Positions 1 through 8,673 of a stretch of DNA of 64,000 bases are shown piece by piece. Below the pieces are notes generated by a model. It was not told the origin of the DNA. It did not search any database and saw only the letters and a program-made list of their open reading frames with translations. Position 1 is the first letter of the stretch, and each line of letters starts with the position of its first letter. The position numbers and the translations under genes are program-made. Source of the DNA: Halalkaliarchaeum desulfuricum (GTDB lineage Archaea; Halobacteriota; Halobacteria; Halobacteriales; Haloferacaceae); assembly GCF_002952775.1 (NCBI RefSeq), contig NZ_CP025066.1:1674001-1738000 (forward strand), read 5' to 3'.

Positions 1-147
1 CTCGACGAGGTCCTGGTTTCCGATCGCCCAGACCTCATGGTCGGTCTCGTGCGCCCAGTACCGGACCCACTCAAGCGGGACCGCTTTCTGCCGCGGGTGT
101 GGATTCACGTCCACCGTCCAGTCTCGGTCGAACGCGAGTACGTACAT
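1..147 (-). CDS. HAD-like protein, N-terminal fragment (runs off left edge)
   Basis: The first 49 codons of a minus-strand gene whose C-terminus lies outside the window. The protein opens MYVLAFDRDWTVDVNP, in which D-x-D-W-T resembles HAD phosphatase motif I (DxDxT). A strong Shine-Dalgarno (aaggaggt, antisense at 152-160) precedes the ATG. The start overlaps the stop of the upstream ADP-ribosylglycohydrolase gene by one base (TGATG), so the two are probably translationally coupled. The HAD assignment rests on one motif in a partial protein. Confidence 0.65.
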   Translation of the reverse strand, partial: MYVLAFDRDWTVDVNPHPRQKAVPLEWVRYWAHETDHEVWAIGNQDLVE

Positions 148-1055
148 CACGGTACCTCCTTAAGTTGCGCTGCCAAGGCTTCGAGCTCGTCGATTTCGTC
201 GATAGCGCGACGCCATCGATCGGGTAGCTGTGAGGCCCCGAACCGCGTACCGGCGACCGCACCCGCAATCGCCCCGATCGTATCCGTGTCACCACCGCGA
301 TTCACTGCCGTCACGATCGCATCCTCTGCGCTCTCCGCGAATAGGCCGTCGTGAAGTGCCGTCTGTAGCGAATGGACGACGTACCCAGAGGTCTCCAGCG
401 TGTCCGGGGGGTCTCCACGAGCGAGCGGTTGAAGTGCCGTTACGAGTTCGTCGGGCGCGTCCGCGCCAACGTAGTCGAGAGCCTCCTGCAGCGGTGCGTC
501 CGCATCTTCGATCAGGCCAGCTATCGTGAGATTCAAAATCACACAGCCTTCCGTACACCGCGGATCGGCATGCGTGATCTGTGAGGACTGGCGACTGACC
601 TCGGCGAGTCGGTCGCGATCGTCTGCGCACGCAATTGCAAGCGGTGGACACCGCATCACGCTGCCGTTGCCGGCGTTGCTCCCTTCAGGACTGGCTTCCC
701 AGACCGCCTGACCGGCCTCCTCCCAGGAGTCGCCCGCGGCAAGTCGCTGGAGTGCTTGCCGCGTCATGTTCCCGATATCGAAGGGCCCGGACTCGTACCA
801 CTGGACGAACCGGTCGGCCACGTCTGCGGGATCGAATTCGCTCCGATCGGCGAGGCTCCGCGCGATACACAGTGCCTGCTCGGTGTCATCGGTGATCGTC
901 CCGGCGGGTTGTCCCCACGTCCCGTTTCCTACCATCTCGGTGAGCGTGCCATGCTCAGCACTGATCTGGCGGGCAGAACGGAACTCAACTGGCCGGCCAA
1001 GCGCATCCCCGCAAGCCAGCCCAAGAAGGACTCCACTGGCGCGAGCCGAAGTCAT
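147..1055 (-). CDS. ADP-ribosylglycohydrolase family protein
   Basis: A 302-residue protein of the DraG/ARH fold, which removes ADP-ribose from proteins or nucleic acids using a di-magnesium centre. Visible family signatures in order are GLACGDALGRPVE at the N-terminus, TDDTEQALCIARSL (metal-binding acidic triplet), GNGSVMRCPPLAI, HADPRC, and the C-terminal NRGGDTDTIGAIAGAVAG that supplies the second metal-ligand set. Length is normal for the family. It is followed directly by the HAD-like gene and preceded by two tiny genes on the same strand, suggesting one short operon. The substrate cannot be read from sequence. Confidence 0.93.
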   Translation of the reverse strand: MTSARASGVLLGLACGDALGRPVEFRSARQISAEHGTLTEMVGNGTWGQPAGTITDDTEQALCIARSLADRSEFDPADVADRFVQWYESGPFDIGNMTRQALQRLAAGDSWEEAGQAVWEASPEGSNAGNGSVMRCPPLAIACADDRDRLAEVSRQSSQITHADPRCTEGCVILNLTIAGLIEDADAPLQEALDYVGADAPDELVTALQPLARGDPPDTLETSGYVVHSLQTALHDGLFAESAEDAIVTAVNRGGDTDTIGAIAGAVAGTRFGASQLPDRWRRAIDEIDELEALAAQLKEVP

Positions 1056-1098
1056 ACGTGACCCAACGGCTACTCGTGAGAAAAATGTGGGGCCGGAG

Positions 1099-1242
1099 TC
1101 ACTTGTCGGGTTTCGTTCCGGTTCGGACGTTTTCCAGGTACTGTCCCAACGCCTGGTACATCTCCTTGCGTTCCTCCTTGGTCATCGTGTCGTGTTCGTC
1201 CGGATCGTAAAACGGGAGTTCCTCCTTTTCGGGCATTGACAT
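1099..1242 (-). CDS. Small acidic/charged protein, 47 aa
   Basis: A 47-residue ORF (starts MSMPEKEELPFYDPDEH) with a good Shine-Dalgarno (gggagg, 7 bases before the ATG). It is rich in E, K and D and has no cysteines or membrane segment. It lies 44 bases upstream of the ADP-ribosylglycohydrolase gene on the same strand and 22 bases below another tiny ORF, so it is probably part of that operon. Function unknown. Confidence 0.6.
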   Translation of the reverse strand: MSMPEKEELPFYDPDEHDTMTKEERKEMYQALGQYLENVRTGTKPDK

Positions 1243-1263
1243 CAGCCTCCCGAGTGGATAGAT

Positions 1264-1368
1264 CTAATCGTAGTAGTTTTCGAGCACCCAGTCTTCGCCG
1301 TGGTCGTCGACGGCTTGCTGGATGACCTCTGCTGCCTCCGGGTACTTCTCTTTGAACTCGTCGTTCAT
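1264..1368 (-). CDS. Very small protein, 34 aa
   Basis: A 34-residue ORF (MNDEFKEKYPEAAEVIQQAV...) with haloarchaeal-type acidic composition, a candidate ggag about 14 bases before ATG, and the same strand and spacing as the next small gene. No family recognised. It could be a chance ORF, but composition and context favour a real first gene of the operon. Confidence 0.45.
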   Translation of the reverse strand: MNDEFKEKYPEAAEVIQQAVDDHGEDWVLENYYD

Positions 1369-1487
1369 TGTCCGGAAGTTGCTCCTAGTGAAGTTTGAGC
1401 CTACCTGTCCATGAATCTACGGGCAGGTATCCGTTAGACATCGTCCGGTTTGCAACCCCAATCAAATTACTTCAGATGAGGCGCCGT

Positions 1488-1758
1488 TCAACCACTCAGT
1501 TCTTCATATGACTCGACGATCGAAATATCGCCTTCCAATTTCGGTTTGAGCATCGGACTGCGTGCGTCGAGTTTGACGCGCTCGTATTGCCAGTCAAGTT
1601 CGTCTTTCCCATGCCAGACACCCGTAAATGGTGACGCTCGGGAGCTCAACGATCCCGAAAACGATCGCCAACATGTACAGGAGAATCTCGATTTCCCGCC
1701 AAGTGGCTATCGCATCGTCGGGAAATTCTGCAAGGATATCGCCTCGATGGCCTAACAT
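1488..1758 (-). pseudogene. Frameshifted small membrane-protein gene
   Basis: On the minus strand an ATG at 1758 opens a frame with one hydrophobic segment (EILLYMLAIVFGIVELPSV), which then meets a stop. A shift of one frame near 1610-1620 restores a good haloarchaeal-looking reading (WHGKDELDWQYERVKLDARS...) that ends at a TGA at 1488-1490. The two halves together would make a protein of about 89 residues. The single-base break in otherwise coding-like sequence suggests a recent pseudogene or a sequencing error. Confidence 0.45.
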
Positions 1759-1989
1759 TAGGCTGATAGAACTCGGCGCATCGAGCTTATTCTGACACCG
1801 AAGTCAATCTCAGGAAACAACAGGGACGACGCTGCTGACGTGATCTGCTTTGCTTGTGTAGCATCAACCATACCGATAAAACGGAGCCTGTCAAGTCGGC
1901 TCTTTGCCTCCCTCAGCAACTACTGTTAAGGGCTGTCGCTCTACATGGCTCACCATGCTTTTCTCCCCGGGTTGGTCAACCAGGCCACC

Positions 1990-1996
1990 TATATTT
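1990..1996 (+). promoter_or_regulatory. TATA box for the Bat-type regulator
   Basis: The sequence ctatatttacc lies 32-38 bases before the ATG at 2028, the spacing expected for an archaeal promoter giving a short-leader or leaderless mRNA. Confidence 0.5.
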
Positions 1997-2027
1997 ACCA
2001 GTCTCAATCACAATCATCTATCAAGGA

Positions 2028-2714
2028 ATGGCAGTCATCGCGCATCTTCGGGTTCCGGCTGACTCGTTCGAACTCGGTCGGATCCTCGAACTGGAAGCCG
2101 ACGGAACGATCGAACTCGAAAACATGATTCCGATGGGCGAGAAAGCCGTTCCGTTCTTCTCAGTGAGCGAGGACGTCCGAGAATCCTTCGAGCGAAACGT
2201 CGAGAATCACCCATCGGTCGATCGCATCGTCGAAGTGACGCGCCACGACAGCGAGCGACTGTATTCGCTGGACTGGAACGTTTCCCGCGACGTATTCTTC
2301 CAGGGGATCATCGATCTGCAGGGACAACTCCTGAGTGGCACTGGAACAGTCGACACGTGGGAGTTCGAGATTCGGTTTCTCACCCACGAGAGACTCGGTG
2401 AGTTTCAAGACCACTGTTCGAATGCGCACATCCCCCTCGAAGTCGGACGCATCTACAACCCCGTCCGTCCGGGGACCGGTATGTGGTACGGAGTGACAGG
2501 ACCGCAGCGTGAAGCGCTCATGTGTGCTGTGCAGGGTGGATACTACTCGATTCCGCGAGAGATGTCAACCCGGGAGTTGGCAGACGAATACGGAATCTCA
2601 GATACAGCCGTCACGGAACGACTGCGGCGTGCGATCGAGACGCTCACCGAGAACACGCTCGTTGCAGTGCAAGAAGAGCGCGACGAGGAGTTCGAGCAAC
2701 CCCTGGATTCCTGA
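2028..2714 (+). CDS. HTH-10 family (bacterio-opsin activator type) transcription regulator
   Basis: A 228-residue protein. The C-terminal third (from LMCAVQGGYYSIPREMSTRE through DEYGISDTAVTERLRRAIE) matches the HTH-10 domain of Bat-type haloarchaeal regulators. The N-terminal part (MAVIAHLRVPADSFELGRIL...) is the small sensory/GAF-like domain usually found with it. The ATG at 2028 is chosen because upstream in-frame sequence is non-coding in character, MAVIAHLRVP is the usual family start, and a TATA box sits about 35 bases before. No neighbour on the same strand, so it is probably transcribed alone. Confidence 0.88.
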   Translation: MAVIAHLRVPADSFELGRILELEADGTIELENMIPMGEKAVPFFSVSEDVRESFERNVENHPSVDRIVEVTRHDSERLYSLDWNVSRDVFFQGIIDLQGQLLSGTGTVDTWEFEIRFLTHERLGEFQDHCSNAHIPLEVGRIYNPVRPGTGMWYGVTGPQREALMCAVQGGYYSIPREMSTRELADEYGISDTAVTERLRRAIETLTENTLVAVQEERDEEFEQPLDS

Positions 2715-3002
2715 CAGACCTACTTTCTACTCAAAATCGGACTGTCGGCGTGATTATTCCAAGGTCAGTGTCGAACTATCAGTGGTTTCCCGCGCTGTAA
2801 TAGAAAATCAGTTTCGTGAGGGTAGCAAAGTGTCATGCACGACCGTTGAATGGGAGGGCGTGAACTCGAATGAACATTTGGACTCGTCCAGCGGCATTGC
2901 TTTGTATCTCGTTCGTCGATGAAACAATCACCCAGTGTGACATCTGACCTCGACGAACATCCAGACGGCCAATGCGTAAGAGGACACGCGTTGAGTGGCC
3001 AA
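2715..3002. other. Intergenic, no supported gene
   Basis: This stretch separates the Bat-type regulator from an IS630 remnant. A 29-codon ATG ORF exists at 2922-3001 (+) but has no ribosome site or recognisable feature, and no other supported feature is visible. Confidence 0.4.
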
Positions 3003-3475
3003 CTATAGACACGAACCACCCGGATTATTCAGCGATCGATCCTTTGATGTAGTAACAATGGCCTCTTCCTCTTCTGAAATGGAGAGCGTCCAAGGCTGTC
3101 CCTCACGGAGGCGTTCGATGAGGTGTTCTCGTTCGGCTTGGTCGAGCTTCGGGGGCCTGCCGCCCCCGAAGTTCGGGGTTAGTTTCCCCAATCCACCCTG
3201 ATTCCAGCGCTCAACCCAGTACTGGCAGTTCCTTCTGAGATGCCAACATCTTCAGCTGCCTCCGCAAGTGTAGCTTCACCGTACAGGAGCTTCAGAAAGA
3301 CAAGTCGTTTGTACACTTTGATCTCATCAGCTTCGGTCAGCAACCGCTCCAATTCTTCCTCGATCAGATGCCGCACAAGCTCCTTCTCCCGACCAACCAT
3401 GCTTGGTTCGATGAACTCCAGCTGCACAAAACTTCCCTGACGTACTAACGCCGCTGACGCGCCGTTCATCAACAC
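3003..3475 (-). pseudogene. IS630-family transposase, N-terminal part, frameshifted and truncated
   Basis: The first frame (ending at 3179) carries a helix-turn-helix region: EATLAEAAEDVGISEGTAS. Near 3225-3235 the reading must shift to continue as YWVERWNQGGLGKLTPNFGG and then GRPPKLDQAEREHLIERL, the N-terminal HTH plus GRPPKL linker typical of haloarchaeal IS630-family transposases. After the motif GQPWT (about 3090) similarity is lost and a stop follows. The DDE catalytic half is missing here. A separate fragment of the catalytic half of the same family lies at 38875-39279. Confidence 0.75.
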
Positions 3476-3797
3476 TCCACGAGATGCACGAGAACATTAC
3501 GGCAAGCGGTTCGGAATCGCATCAAGCTACCGATTAGCCAAGCAAAGCCTCGCTCTGACCAGTTCTCGTGATCCCGGGCTTCGGCTGTTGCTGTTCGTGG
3601 TGAGTCTGCTGCTCTAGAACAGCTGGCGCTATCTCCACTGGAGGTACGTGGCGGCGCCCCGCCGAGGGGGGCGCCGCCTCTGGAGATGGCCGTTCAGAGA
3701 GTTCTGTGAGATGGTGCTCCGCGCAGCCTGGACAGCACTTGGCGTCCGCAGAGCTGTCCCAGCGAATCAATCGCTCGACGACCGGTTCTTCCGGTAG
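3475..3797 (+). pseudogene. ISH3-family-like transposase, C-terminal fragment
   Basis: The plus-strand frame reads REHYGKRFGIASSYRLAKQ, then TSSRDPGLRLLLFVVSLLL, an in-frame TAG at 3615-3617, then NSWRYLHWRYVAAPRRGGRR. This matches, position for position, the C-terminal pattern of the intact ISH3-type transposase at 24539-25711 (SGIETSYRLLRQ, TTTRDPVVRF, ARPRRGGRDL), including the glutamate-containing YREK-like region at the start (here degenerate). The N-terminal two-thirds is absent. It is an old IS remnant. Confidence 0.7.
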
Positions 3798-3956
3798 CTG
3801 TCCCCAAATTGGGGCAGTGGTCGTGAGTGGCAACGCCGTCGCGTCGGCGGCGATCTGCCGCCGACAGCGACTGGCCAACAACAAAATTCGGCTGCCGAGA
3901 ACAGAACTCAGCATCTCAATCCGTTTGAAGGCGATCCATGTATCGAAGACAACGAT

Positions 3957-4154
3957 TCAGCGGCTACTGGACAGGATCGTGAGCTCTTCGGTGTGATCGA
4001 CTGAGCCTGTCTGAGTTGTGGACTGGACGCCACCAGAACGGTTGTACTCACTCCGCTGACCGATCGATGTGGAGTACACTGGAAAGGTGGCGTGCGCCCT
4101 CGCCTCCATATCGGCGACGAGGTTCGCTTCCGTCACCAGACACATCCACTCCAT
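3957..4154 (-). CDS. Short hypothetical protein, possibly a truncated gene start
   Basis: A 65-residue ORF beginning MEWMCLVTEANLVADMEARA, preceded by a good ribosome site (gggggagg, 5 bases before ATG). The first 45 residues look coding; the last 20 do not. It sits in a region made of gene fragments, so it may be the start of a gene cut by an insertion. No family recognised. Confidence 0.35.
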   Translation of the reverse strand: MEWMCLVTEANLVADMEARAHATFPVYSTSIGQRSEYNRSGGVQSTTQTGSVDHTEELTILSSSR

Positions 4155-4261
4155 CGGTCCTCCCCCAGTAACTCCCCGTACTCACTTAACCGTGTTCTCG
4201 AACTCTGTTTTGATTACTGCCGAATACCGTCGAATTTAACAACAGTTACGTAATCCTTTAC

Positions 4262-4418
4262 GCGGTTTCGAAACGGTCCGCGATCGAAGCGATCCACCGC
4301 GAGTATCCAGCGGTCACGATCGCGACCGACCTGCCGGACACCACCCCGATTCGCGGCGATCAGTTGATCTATCGGGCGCTCCTCAAACACCTAGAGAACG
4401 CGATCGAACACAACCATC
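4262..4418 (+). pseudogene. Histidine-kinase fragment (HisKA end to N-box)
   Basis: The plus-strand frame reads AVSKRSAIEAIHREYPAVTI, continues with the strand-loop typical of kinases (DLPDTTPIRGDQLIYRALL), and ends at KHLENAIEHN, the N-box of a GHKL ATPase in haloarchaeal sensor kinases. Similarity stops at 4418, exactly where the 3' end of the opposite-strand nuclease gene begins. Both the sensor part and the rest of the ATPase are missing, so this is a truncated remnant at an insertion junction. Confidence 0.7.
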
Positions 4419-4422
4419 ACGC

Positions 4423-5769
4423 CTATTGTGCCACAGTCTGGATAGCGTGTTCCTCGGCTAACTCCACGACATCGTAGACGTGAATGCCGGACTTGAACCA
4501 CAACACTCGGTCGCTCGCCCCCTCGAAGTCATCCGCCGAGCACTCTAACCGCTCGGACACCGCAACGAGGAGATGGTCGATGTCGGCCTCTCGTATCTTC
4601 GCCAGTTTCTCGTCGAGGTACTCGGGCGTCCAGAAGCCCACGATTTCGAAAATCGCCCGTCGTCCGTCCGGGTGTTCGAGCGCGAAGTCCGGTAGCATCA
4701 CCTCCGCGCCCAAGTCCAGTACGTCGTCCTCCCGTACCAGCTCCCAGTCCGTGTTCGCTCGGTCCCACTTCTGGGCGAGCGTCCGCTCCACGTCGCTGTC
4801 GAAGTCACTCTGGGCGGTGTAGTGCGATTCGAGTCCGTCCGTATAGTCGAGGTCGAACGAGAGCTTCGTGCCGGTCGATCCATCATCGTCGAGGATGTCA
4901 GCGTGCATCTCCCAGCGGTCACACAGCGGGAGTGCGGGCAGGAAGTTCGCCATCCGAATCCCATACTTTCGTGACTGCGAGAACAGCGAGGCTGGGCCGT
5001 CCAGAATCGCCTCGTATCCCGCGGCGTGGTCCGTGTTCGCTACGCGGTTTCCGTCCTCGTCGATGGGATAGATGCGGTGCATCAGTCCGAACAGCTTCAC
5101 GTAGCTGAACACGGTCCCGAAGTGGTCCCAGACTCGAATCCGCATCCGCGTCGCGTCGTACAGGACCGCCTGCGCCAACGCGAGGTTGTACCGCGTGAGG
5201 AGCCAGTCCACCGTGATGGTATCCTCGGCGTACGACTCCTCGCTATCGCCAGTCAGCCGTGTCGTTGCTGGTGAGTCGTCCGACGCCTCGTATGCAGCCG
5301 CCACACGATCGCCGAATCGGACGAGACGCTTGTTGTCCTCCAGGTCCGCGTACATGCCCCGATAGCACTCTTCGAGCGAGATGCCCAGCCTGTCGGCGAC
5401 GGTACTGTAGACCTCCAGCTTCTGGATGTCCTCACCGAGCGTGGGCTGGCGGACGATCGGATACGACTCGTTGGCCTTCTCGAAGAGGTGCTGGCGAATC
5501 TCTCGGGGGTCGGCTGCGGCGACGGTCTCGAACTCGCACTCGTCTTTCAGAAGCTTCGCCAACCCCTGGACGACCTTGTAATCCGTGTCCGCGATGGTGA
5601 GCTGGTCGATCGTCTCTTCGAGGTCGCCTTTCGGCTCGCCCAGGTGGTCCTCGAACAACTGAATGAGTTCCGCAGCAGTATCCCGATGCCGTTGCTCCTC
5701 GGGGTCGATGAACAGCGGGGAGATCGACCCATCTCGCGTCCGCGACCGGGCGAGGTTAGCCGTCAGCAC
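4423..5769 (-). CDS. bax1: Bax1/DUF790-type nuclease, partner of XPB helicase
   Basis: A 448-residue protein starting MLTANLARSRTRDGSISPLF, a start typical of the DUF790 family. Archaeal Bax1 is known as a structure-specific nuclease that binds XPB and acts in DNA repair. The C-terminal part has a restriction-nuclease-like core: MLPDFALEHPDGRRAIFEIV (D and E of a PD-ExK-like site) followed by FWTPEYLDEKLAKI with the conserved lysine. Its start overlaps the end of the XPB gene by 14 bases, giving an XPB-Bax1 operon on the minus strand. Its 3' end abuts a broken histidine-kinase gene, marking the edge of a past insertion. Confidence 0.88.
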   Translation of the reverse strand: MLTANLARSRTRDGSISPLFIDPEEQRHRDTAAELIQLFEDHLGEPKGDLEETIDQLTIADTDYKVVQGLAKLLKDECEFETVAAADPREIRQHLFEKANESYPIVRQPTLGEDIQKLEVYSTVADRLGISLEECYRGMYADLEDNKRLVRFGDRVAAAYEASDDSPATTRLTGDSEESYAEDTITVDWLLTRYNLALAQAVLYDATRMRIRVWDHFGTVFSYVKLFGLMHRIYPIDEDGNRVANTDHAAGYEAILDGPASLFSQSRKYGIRMANFLPALPLCDRWEMHADILDDDGSTGTKLSFDLDYTDGLESHYTAQSDFDSDVERTLAQKWDRANTDWELVREDDVLDLGAEVMLPDFALEHPDGRRAIFEIVGFWTPEYLDEKLAKIREADIDHLLVAVSERLECSADDFEGASDRVLWFKSGIHVYDVVELAEEHAIQTVAQ

Positions 5770-7165
5770 TCGTGGTCACCCCCTGGCGGCGGCGTTCCGA
5801 GACGTACCGCTCCATCGTGTCGTCCGTAATAATTTCATAGAGGCGCGCAGGTTCCCGGTCATCTGTGGGTCGAAGAATCCGTCCGAGTCGCTGGGCGTAC
5901 TGGCGCTTCGAGGCACTGCCCGAGAGGATGATGCCGACGTTCGCCGCAGGCACGTCAATCCCTTCATCGAGCACCTGAGACGTGACGAGCATCGAGTATT
6001 CGCCGGTGCGAAACCGCCCCAGAATCGCTGTCCGCTCATCCGTCTGGGTCTGATGGGTGATACACGGGACGATGAACTCCTGGGAGATGTCGTAGGCGAA
6101 GTCGTTGTTCGCGGTGAAGATGATGGTGCGGTCGTCGTAGTGGCGTTTCAGCAGGTTGTCGAGGGTGTCGAGTTTCTTCCCGGCGGTGCGGGCGATTTCC
6201 TCAGCGCGTTGCTTGGCGATGAGTGCGCGGCGACCGTGCGGGTCGTACGATGTCCGCTTGAGGAACTCCTGGTAGCCGTCGTCTTTCCAGATGTCGAAAT
6301 CCTGGGTCTCGATGTAGTCGCGGTAAATCTGGTACTCCTCGTCGTACTGTTTGCGTTCCTCGGGCGTGAGTTCGACCTTCAGGTGGATCGTTTCGTATTC
6401 GCTGAGATACTCGCCCGCAAGCTCGTCGACGTTCTCCTCGTAGACGACGGGGCCAATCAGGTCCTCCAGCACCTCGTGTTGCCCATCAGCGCGTTCGTAG
6501 GTAGCGGTCAGGCCGAGACGGTAGGGAGCAATCGTCATTTCGGGGATTTGTTGATAGGTCGGTGCTGGAAGGTGATGCACCTCGTCCACGACGAGGAGCC
6601 CGAACTGGTCACCGTACTCGTTGATGTAGCGGTAGGCACTGTCGTAGGTGGTCACCGTGATGTCGGTCACGTTGTGGCTTCCGCCGCCGAGAACACCGAC
6701 CGCATCGGAGAGTTGGTCCCCAAAGGCGTTGGTGAGTGTCGCGTGCCACTGATTCATCAGGTCGATGGTGGGGACGACGACGAGCGTGCTCACACCTGCG
6801 TCGGCGATAGCCTGGACAGCGAGGAACGTCTTGCCGCTGCCGGTCGGGAGGACGACGCTCCCTCGGCGGTCGTGGTCGGTCCAGGCTGTTAAGGCGGCTT
6901 GCTGGTACTCCCGCGGCTCGATAGTAACTGCAGGTGTGAGTTCGAGTTCGCGGTAGGCGCGGGCGGCATCCTCGACTGCTTCGACGCTATGTGCGGCCCG
7001 ATCCAGCGTTGCTTGCCCGTCACTGTTTCGTGCCCATTCACAGAGGTCGCGATAGTGGAGCGCACGCGCCCGGTACTCGTTGACGCGGTCATCCCACTCG
7101 GTGTAGGGAACGGCGTCAGGCGCGTCTTCGATAAGGAGAGTCCCATCATCGAACGCGAGACGCAT
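5756..7165 (-). CDS. xpb: XPB-type superfamily 2 DNA helicase
   Basis: A 469-residue helicase. Motifs in order: Q-like region EPREYQQAAL, Walker A LPTGSGKT at residues 106-113, DEVHH at 194-198, motif III LGLTATYERADG, motif IV TIIFTANNDFAYDIS, motif V VLDEGIDVPAANVGI, and motif VI RQYAQRLGRILRPTD. The N-terminal 80 residues form the short DNA-damage-recognition-like domain of archaeal XPB. It is co-transcribed with the Bax1 nuclease (14-base overlap). The pair is known to unwind and cut DNA together in archaea, acting in the cytoplasm on chromosomal DNA. No clear promoter is seen upstream of the ATG. Confidence 0.93.
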   Translation of the reverse strand: MRLAFDDGTLLIEDAPDAVPYTEWDDRVNEYRARALHYRDLCEWARNSDGQATLDRAAHSVEAVEDAARAYRELELTPAVTIEPREYQQAALTAWTDHDRRGSVVLPTGSGKTFLAVQAIADAGVSTLVVVPTIDLMNQWHATLTNAFGDQLSDAVGVLGGGSHNVTDITVTTYDSAYRYINEYGDQFGLLVVDEVHHLPAPTYQQIPEMTIAPYRLGLTATYERADGQHEVLEDLIGPVVYEENVDELAGEYLSEYETIHLKVELTPEERKQYDEEYQIYRDYIETQDFDIWKDDGYQEFLKRTSYDPHGRRALIAKQRAEEIARTAGKKLDTLDNLLKRHYDDRTIIFTANNDFAYDISQEFIVPCITHQTQTDERTAILGRFRTGEYSMLVTSQVLDEGIDVPAANVGIILSGSASKRQYAQRLGRILRPTDDREPARLYEIITDDTMERYVSERRRQGVTTSADG

Positions 7166-7376
7166 TTATGCTTGGTCTACGGAGGTGGTGGTACTTGTCC
7201 CTGCCGACGGAACGGTCGCTCTGTGTGCCTCATCGGCCAGCATGACACGGTGATTGGACCGGGATCTCGCGATGGGGCGAAGACGAAGGGGACCCCTCCC
7301 GGGCGCCGTTCACCCGGGCGAAACAGCGGCTCGATGACGTGAGTGCGATCACAACCAAGAGGGGAAGCAGTTGCGG
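7166..7376. other. Junction between helicase operon and membrane-protein element
   Basis: This is not convincingly coding on either strand. A short plus-strand frame near 7301-7360 (APFTRAKQRLDDVSAITTKR) looks like a gene remnant that I cannot identify. This is the probable left edge of the block that begins with a truncated subtilase. Confidence 0.35.
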
Positions 7377-7937
7377 ATGCCTCTCGTTCAGGCGGCGACG
7401 CGCTTCGTGAACTACCCGGCCTCGAGCGACCACACGATCGCCGTCGCCGCCACGACCGCAGAGCCGGCGCCCGAGGAGACCCGGTCGGCGTCGTTCTCGA
7501 ACGTCGGCCCGGCGCCAGGAACGGATGACTTCTCCGGCGGCGAGTCGGCCGGCGCCGAACCGGATCTCGGTGCGCCCGGCATGAAGCTGGCAGCGCTCCG
7601 CGGCACCACCAGCCAGACCACGTTCGAGGAGACACTCTCGGGCACGTCGATGGCGGCGCCGCTGGTGGCTGGCGGCGTGGCGGCCCTGCTGGAGTCGACC
7701 GGATCGATGGAGTTCGACGACCTCACAGACCGCCTCGAACGGACGGCACAGCCCGCCGAGCAGGTGGCCGAGGCAGAGGTCGGCGCCGGACTGCTGGACC
7801 TCGATGCAGCCGTCAGCGACGACGAGCGCGAGGAGACGCAGGCCGACGCGATGGACGACGAGGCCGTGACGCGCGACGAGGCGTTCCGCTCGGAGTCCGA
7901 CTGGCGCGGACGCCCCTTCCTCGGAGTGTTCGACTGA
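7377..7937 (+). pseudogene. Subtilisin-like protease, C-terminal fragment lacking Asp and His
   Basis: The 186-residue frame begins MPLVQAATRFV and quickly enters subtilase sequence (NYPASSDHTIAVAATTAEPA), passing through DLGAPG to the catalytic serine box SGTSMAAPLVAGGVAALL. The N-terminal region with the catalytic Asp and His and the oxyanion Asn is missing, so it cannot be an active subtilase. The stop overlaps the next ATG (TGATG), so it is still coupled to the downstream Tat protein. It could be a truncated gene at the element border or a domain kept for another use. Confidence 0.8.
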
Positions 7938-8671
7938 TGCTCTCGCGGAGAGAGTTGCTCGCCGGGACAGCCGCAGCGCTGGCCGGGACGATCGGCCTCT
8001 CCTCTGCGGGCGCCGCCGTCGACTACGAGGGCGTTCCCGACGATGTCGAGCTGACGTTCGACGAGGAGTGGCTCGAACGCTACCAGCCGGCGCTGATTAA
8101 GTCCTCTGACGGCCGGCGCCGGTCGGTCGGGCTGTTTGCCTATCGCGCCACGAAGGAGGACACAGACACGGAGGTGGCCTGCTACTGGCACCGCCTGACC
8201 CACCAGGACGGGCTGCCGCTGATCGGCTCCGATGGCCATCTGTACGATCACGAGCCCGCGTACGTGTTCGTCGAGGATGGCGCCGTCGAGGAGGTGGTCT
8301 TCACCGGCTACCACCACTTCGCCAGCTCGATCGAGGGCGACCGCCTCCACGATCACCTCGTCGCGAACCACACGAGCGAGGCCACCCATCCCGTGCTGGA
8401 GGTCGTGGATCCGTGGCATCACTACGACGCCGTCCGGGCGAGCGACTCCGACGAAGGCGAGCGAGCGTTCCTCGCGCTCGAGGACTTCACCGCGGCGGAG
8501 TCGAGCTGGCGCGCGAACGACATCTGGGAGGCGACAGCGTCGGAGGCAGTCTACGATCCGCACTCGATGCGGGATCGCGACTCCTGGTGGGACGAAGGAA
8601 CGTTCGACTACCGCATGGCCAGCCTGTGGCGCCGACTCGATCGCCGCCTCGGCTGGTACGGGAGCCCCTGA
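7937..8671 (+). CDS. Tat-exported protein of unknown function, 244 aa
   Basis: The N-terminus MLSRRELLAGTAAALAGTIG is a clear twin-arginine signal followed by an alanine-rich hydrophobic stretch and a cleavage-like AGAA. The mature part is acidic and rich in W, Y and H (CYWHRLTHQDG, YHHFASSIEGDRLHDHL, VVDPWHHYDA), which suggests a folded extracellular domain, possibly metal binding. The ATG overlaps the upstream subtilase stop and is followed after 2 bases by a small membrane protein gene. Family not recognised. Confidence 0.8.
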   Translation: MLSRRELLAGTAAALAGTIGLSSAGAAVDYEGVPDDVELTFDEEWLERYQPALIKSSDGRRRSVGLFAYRATKEDTDTEVACYWHRLTHQDGLPLIGSDGHLYDHEPAYVFVEDGAVEEVVFTGYHHFASSIEGDRLHDHLVANHTSEATHPVLEVVDPWHHYDAVRASDSDEGERAFLALEDFTAAESSWRANDIWEATASEAVYDPHSMRDRDSWWDEGTFDYRMASLWRRLDRRLGWYGSP

Positions 8672-8673
8672 AG

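Noticed and set aside
3534-3914. 126-codon minus-strand frame with CCPGC
   Set aside because: The opposite strand here is a clear ISH3-type transposase tail, which explains the sequence better.
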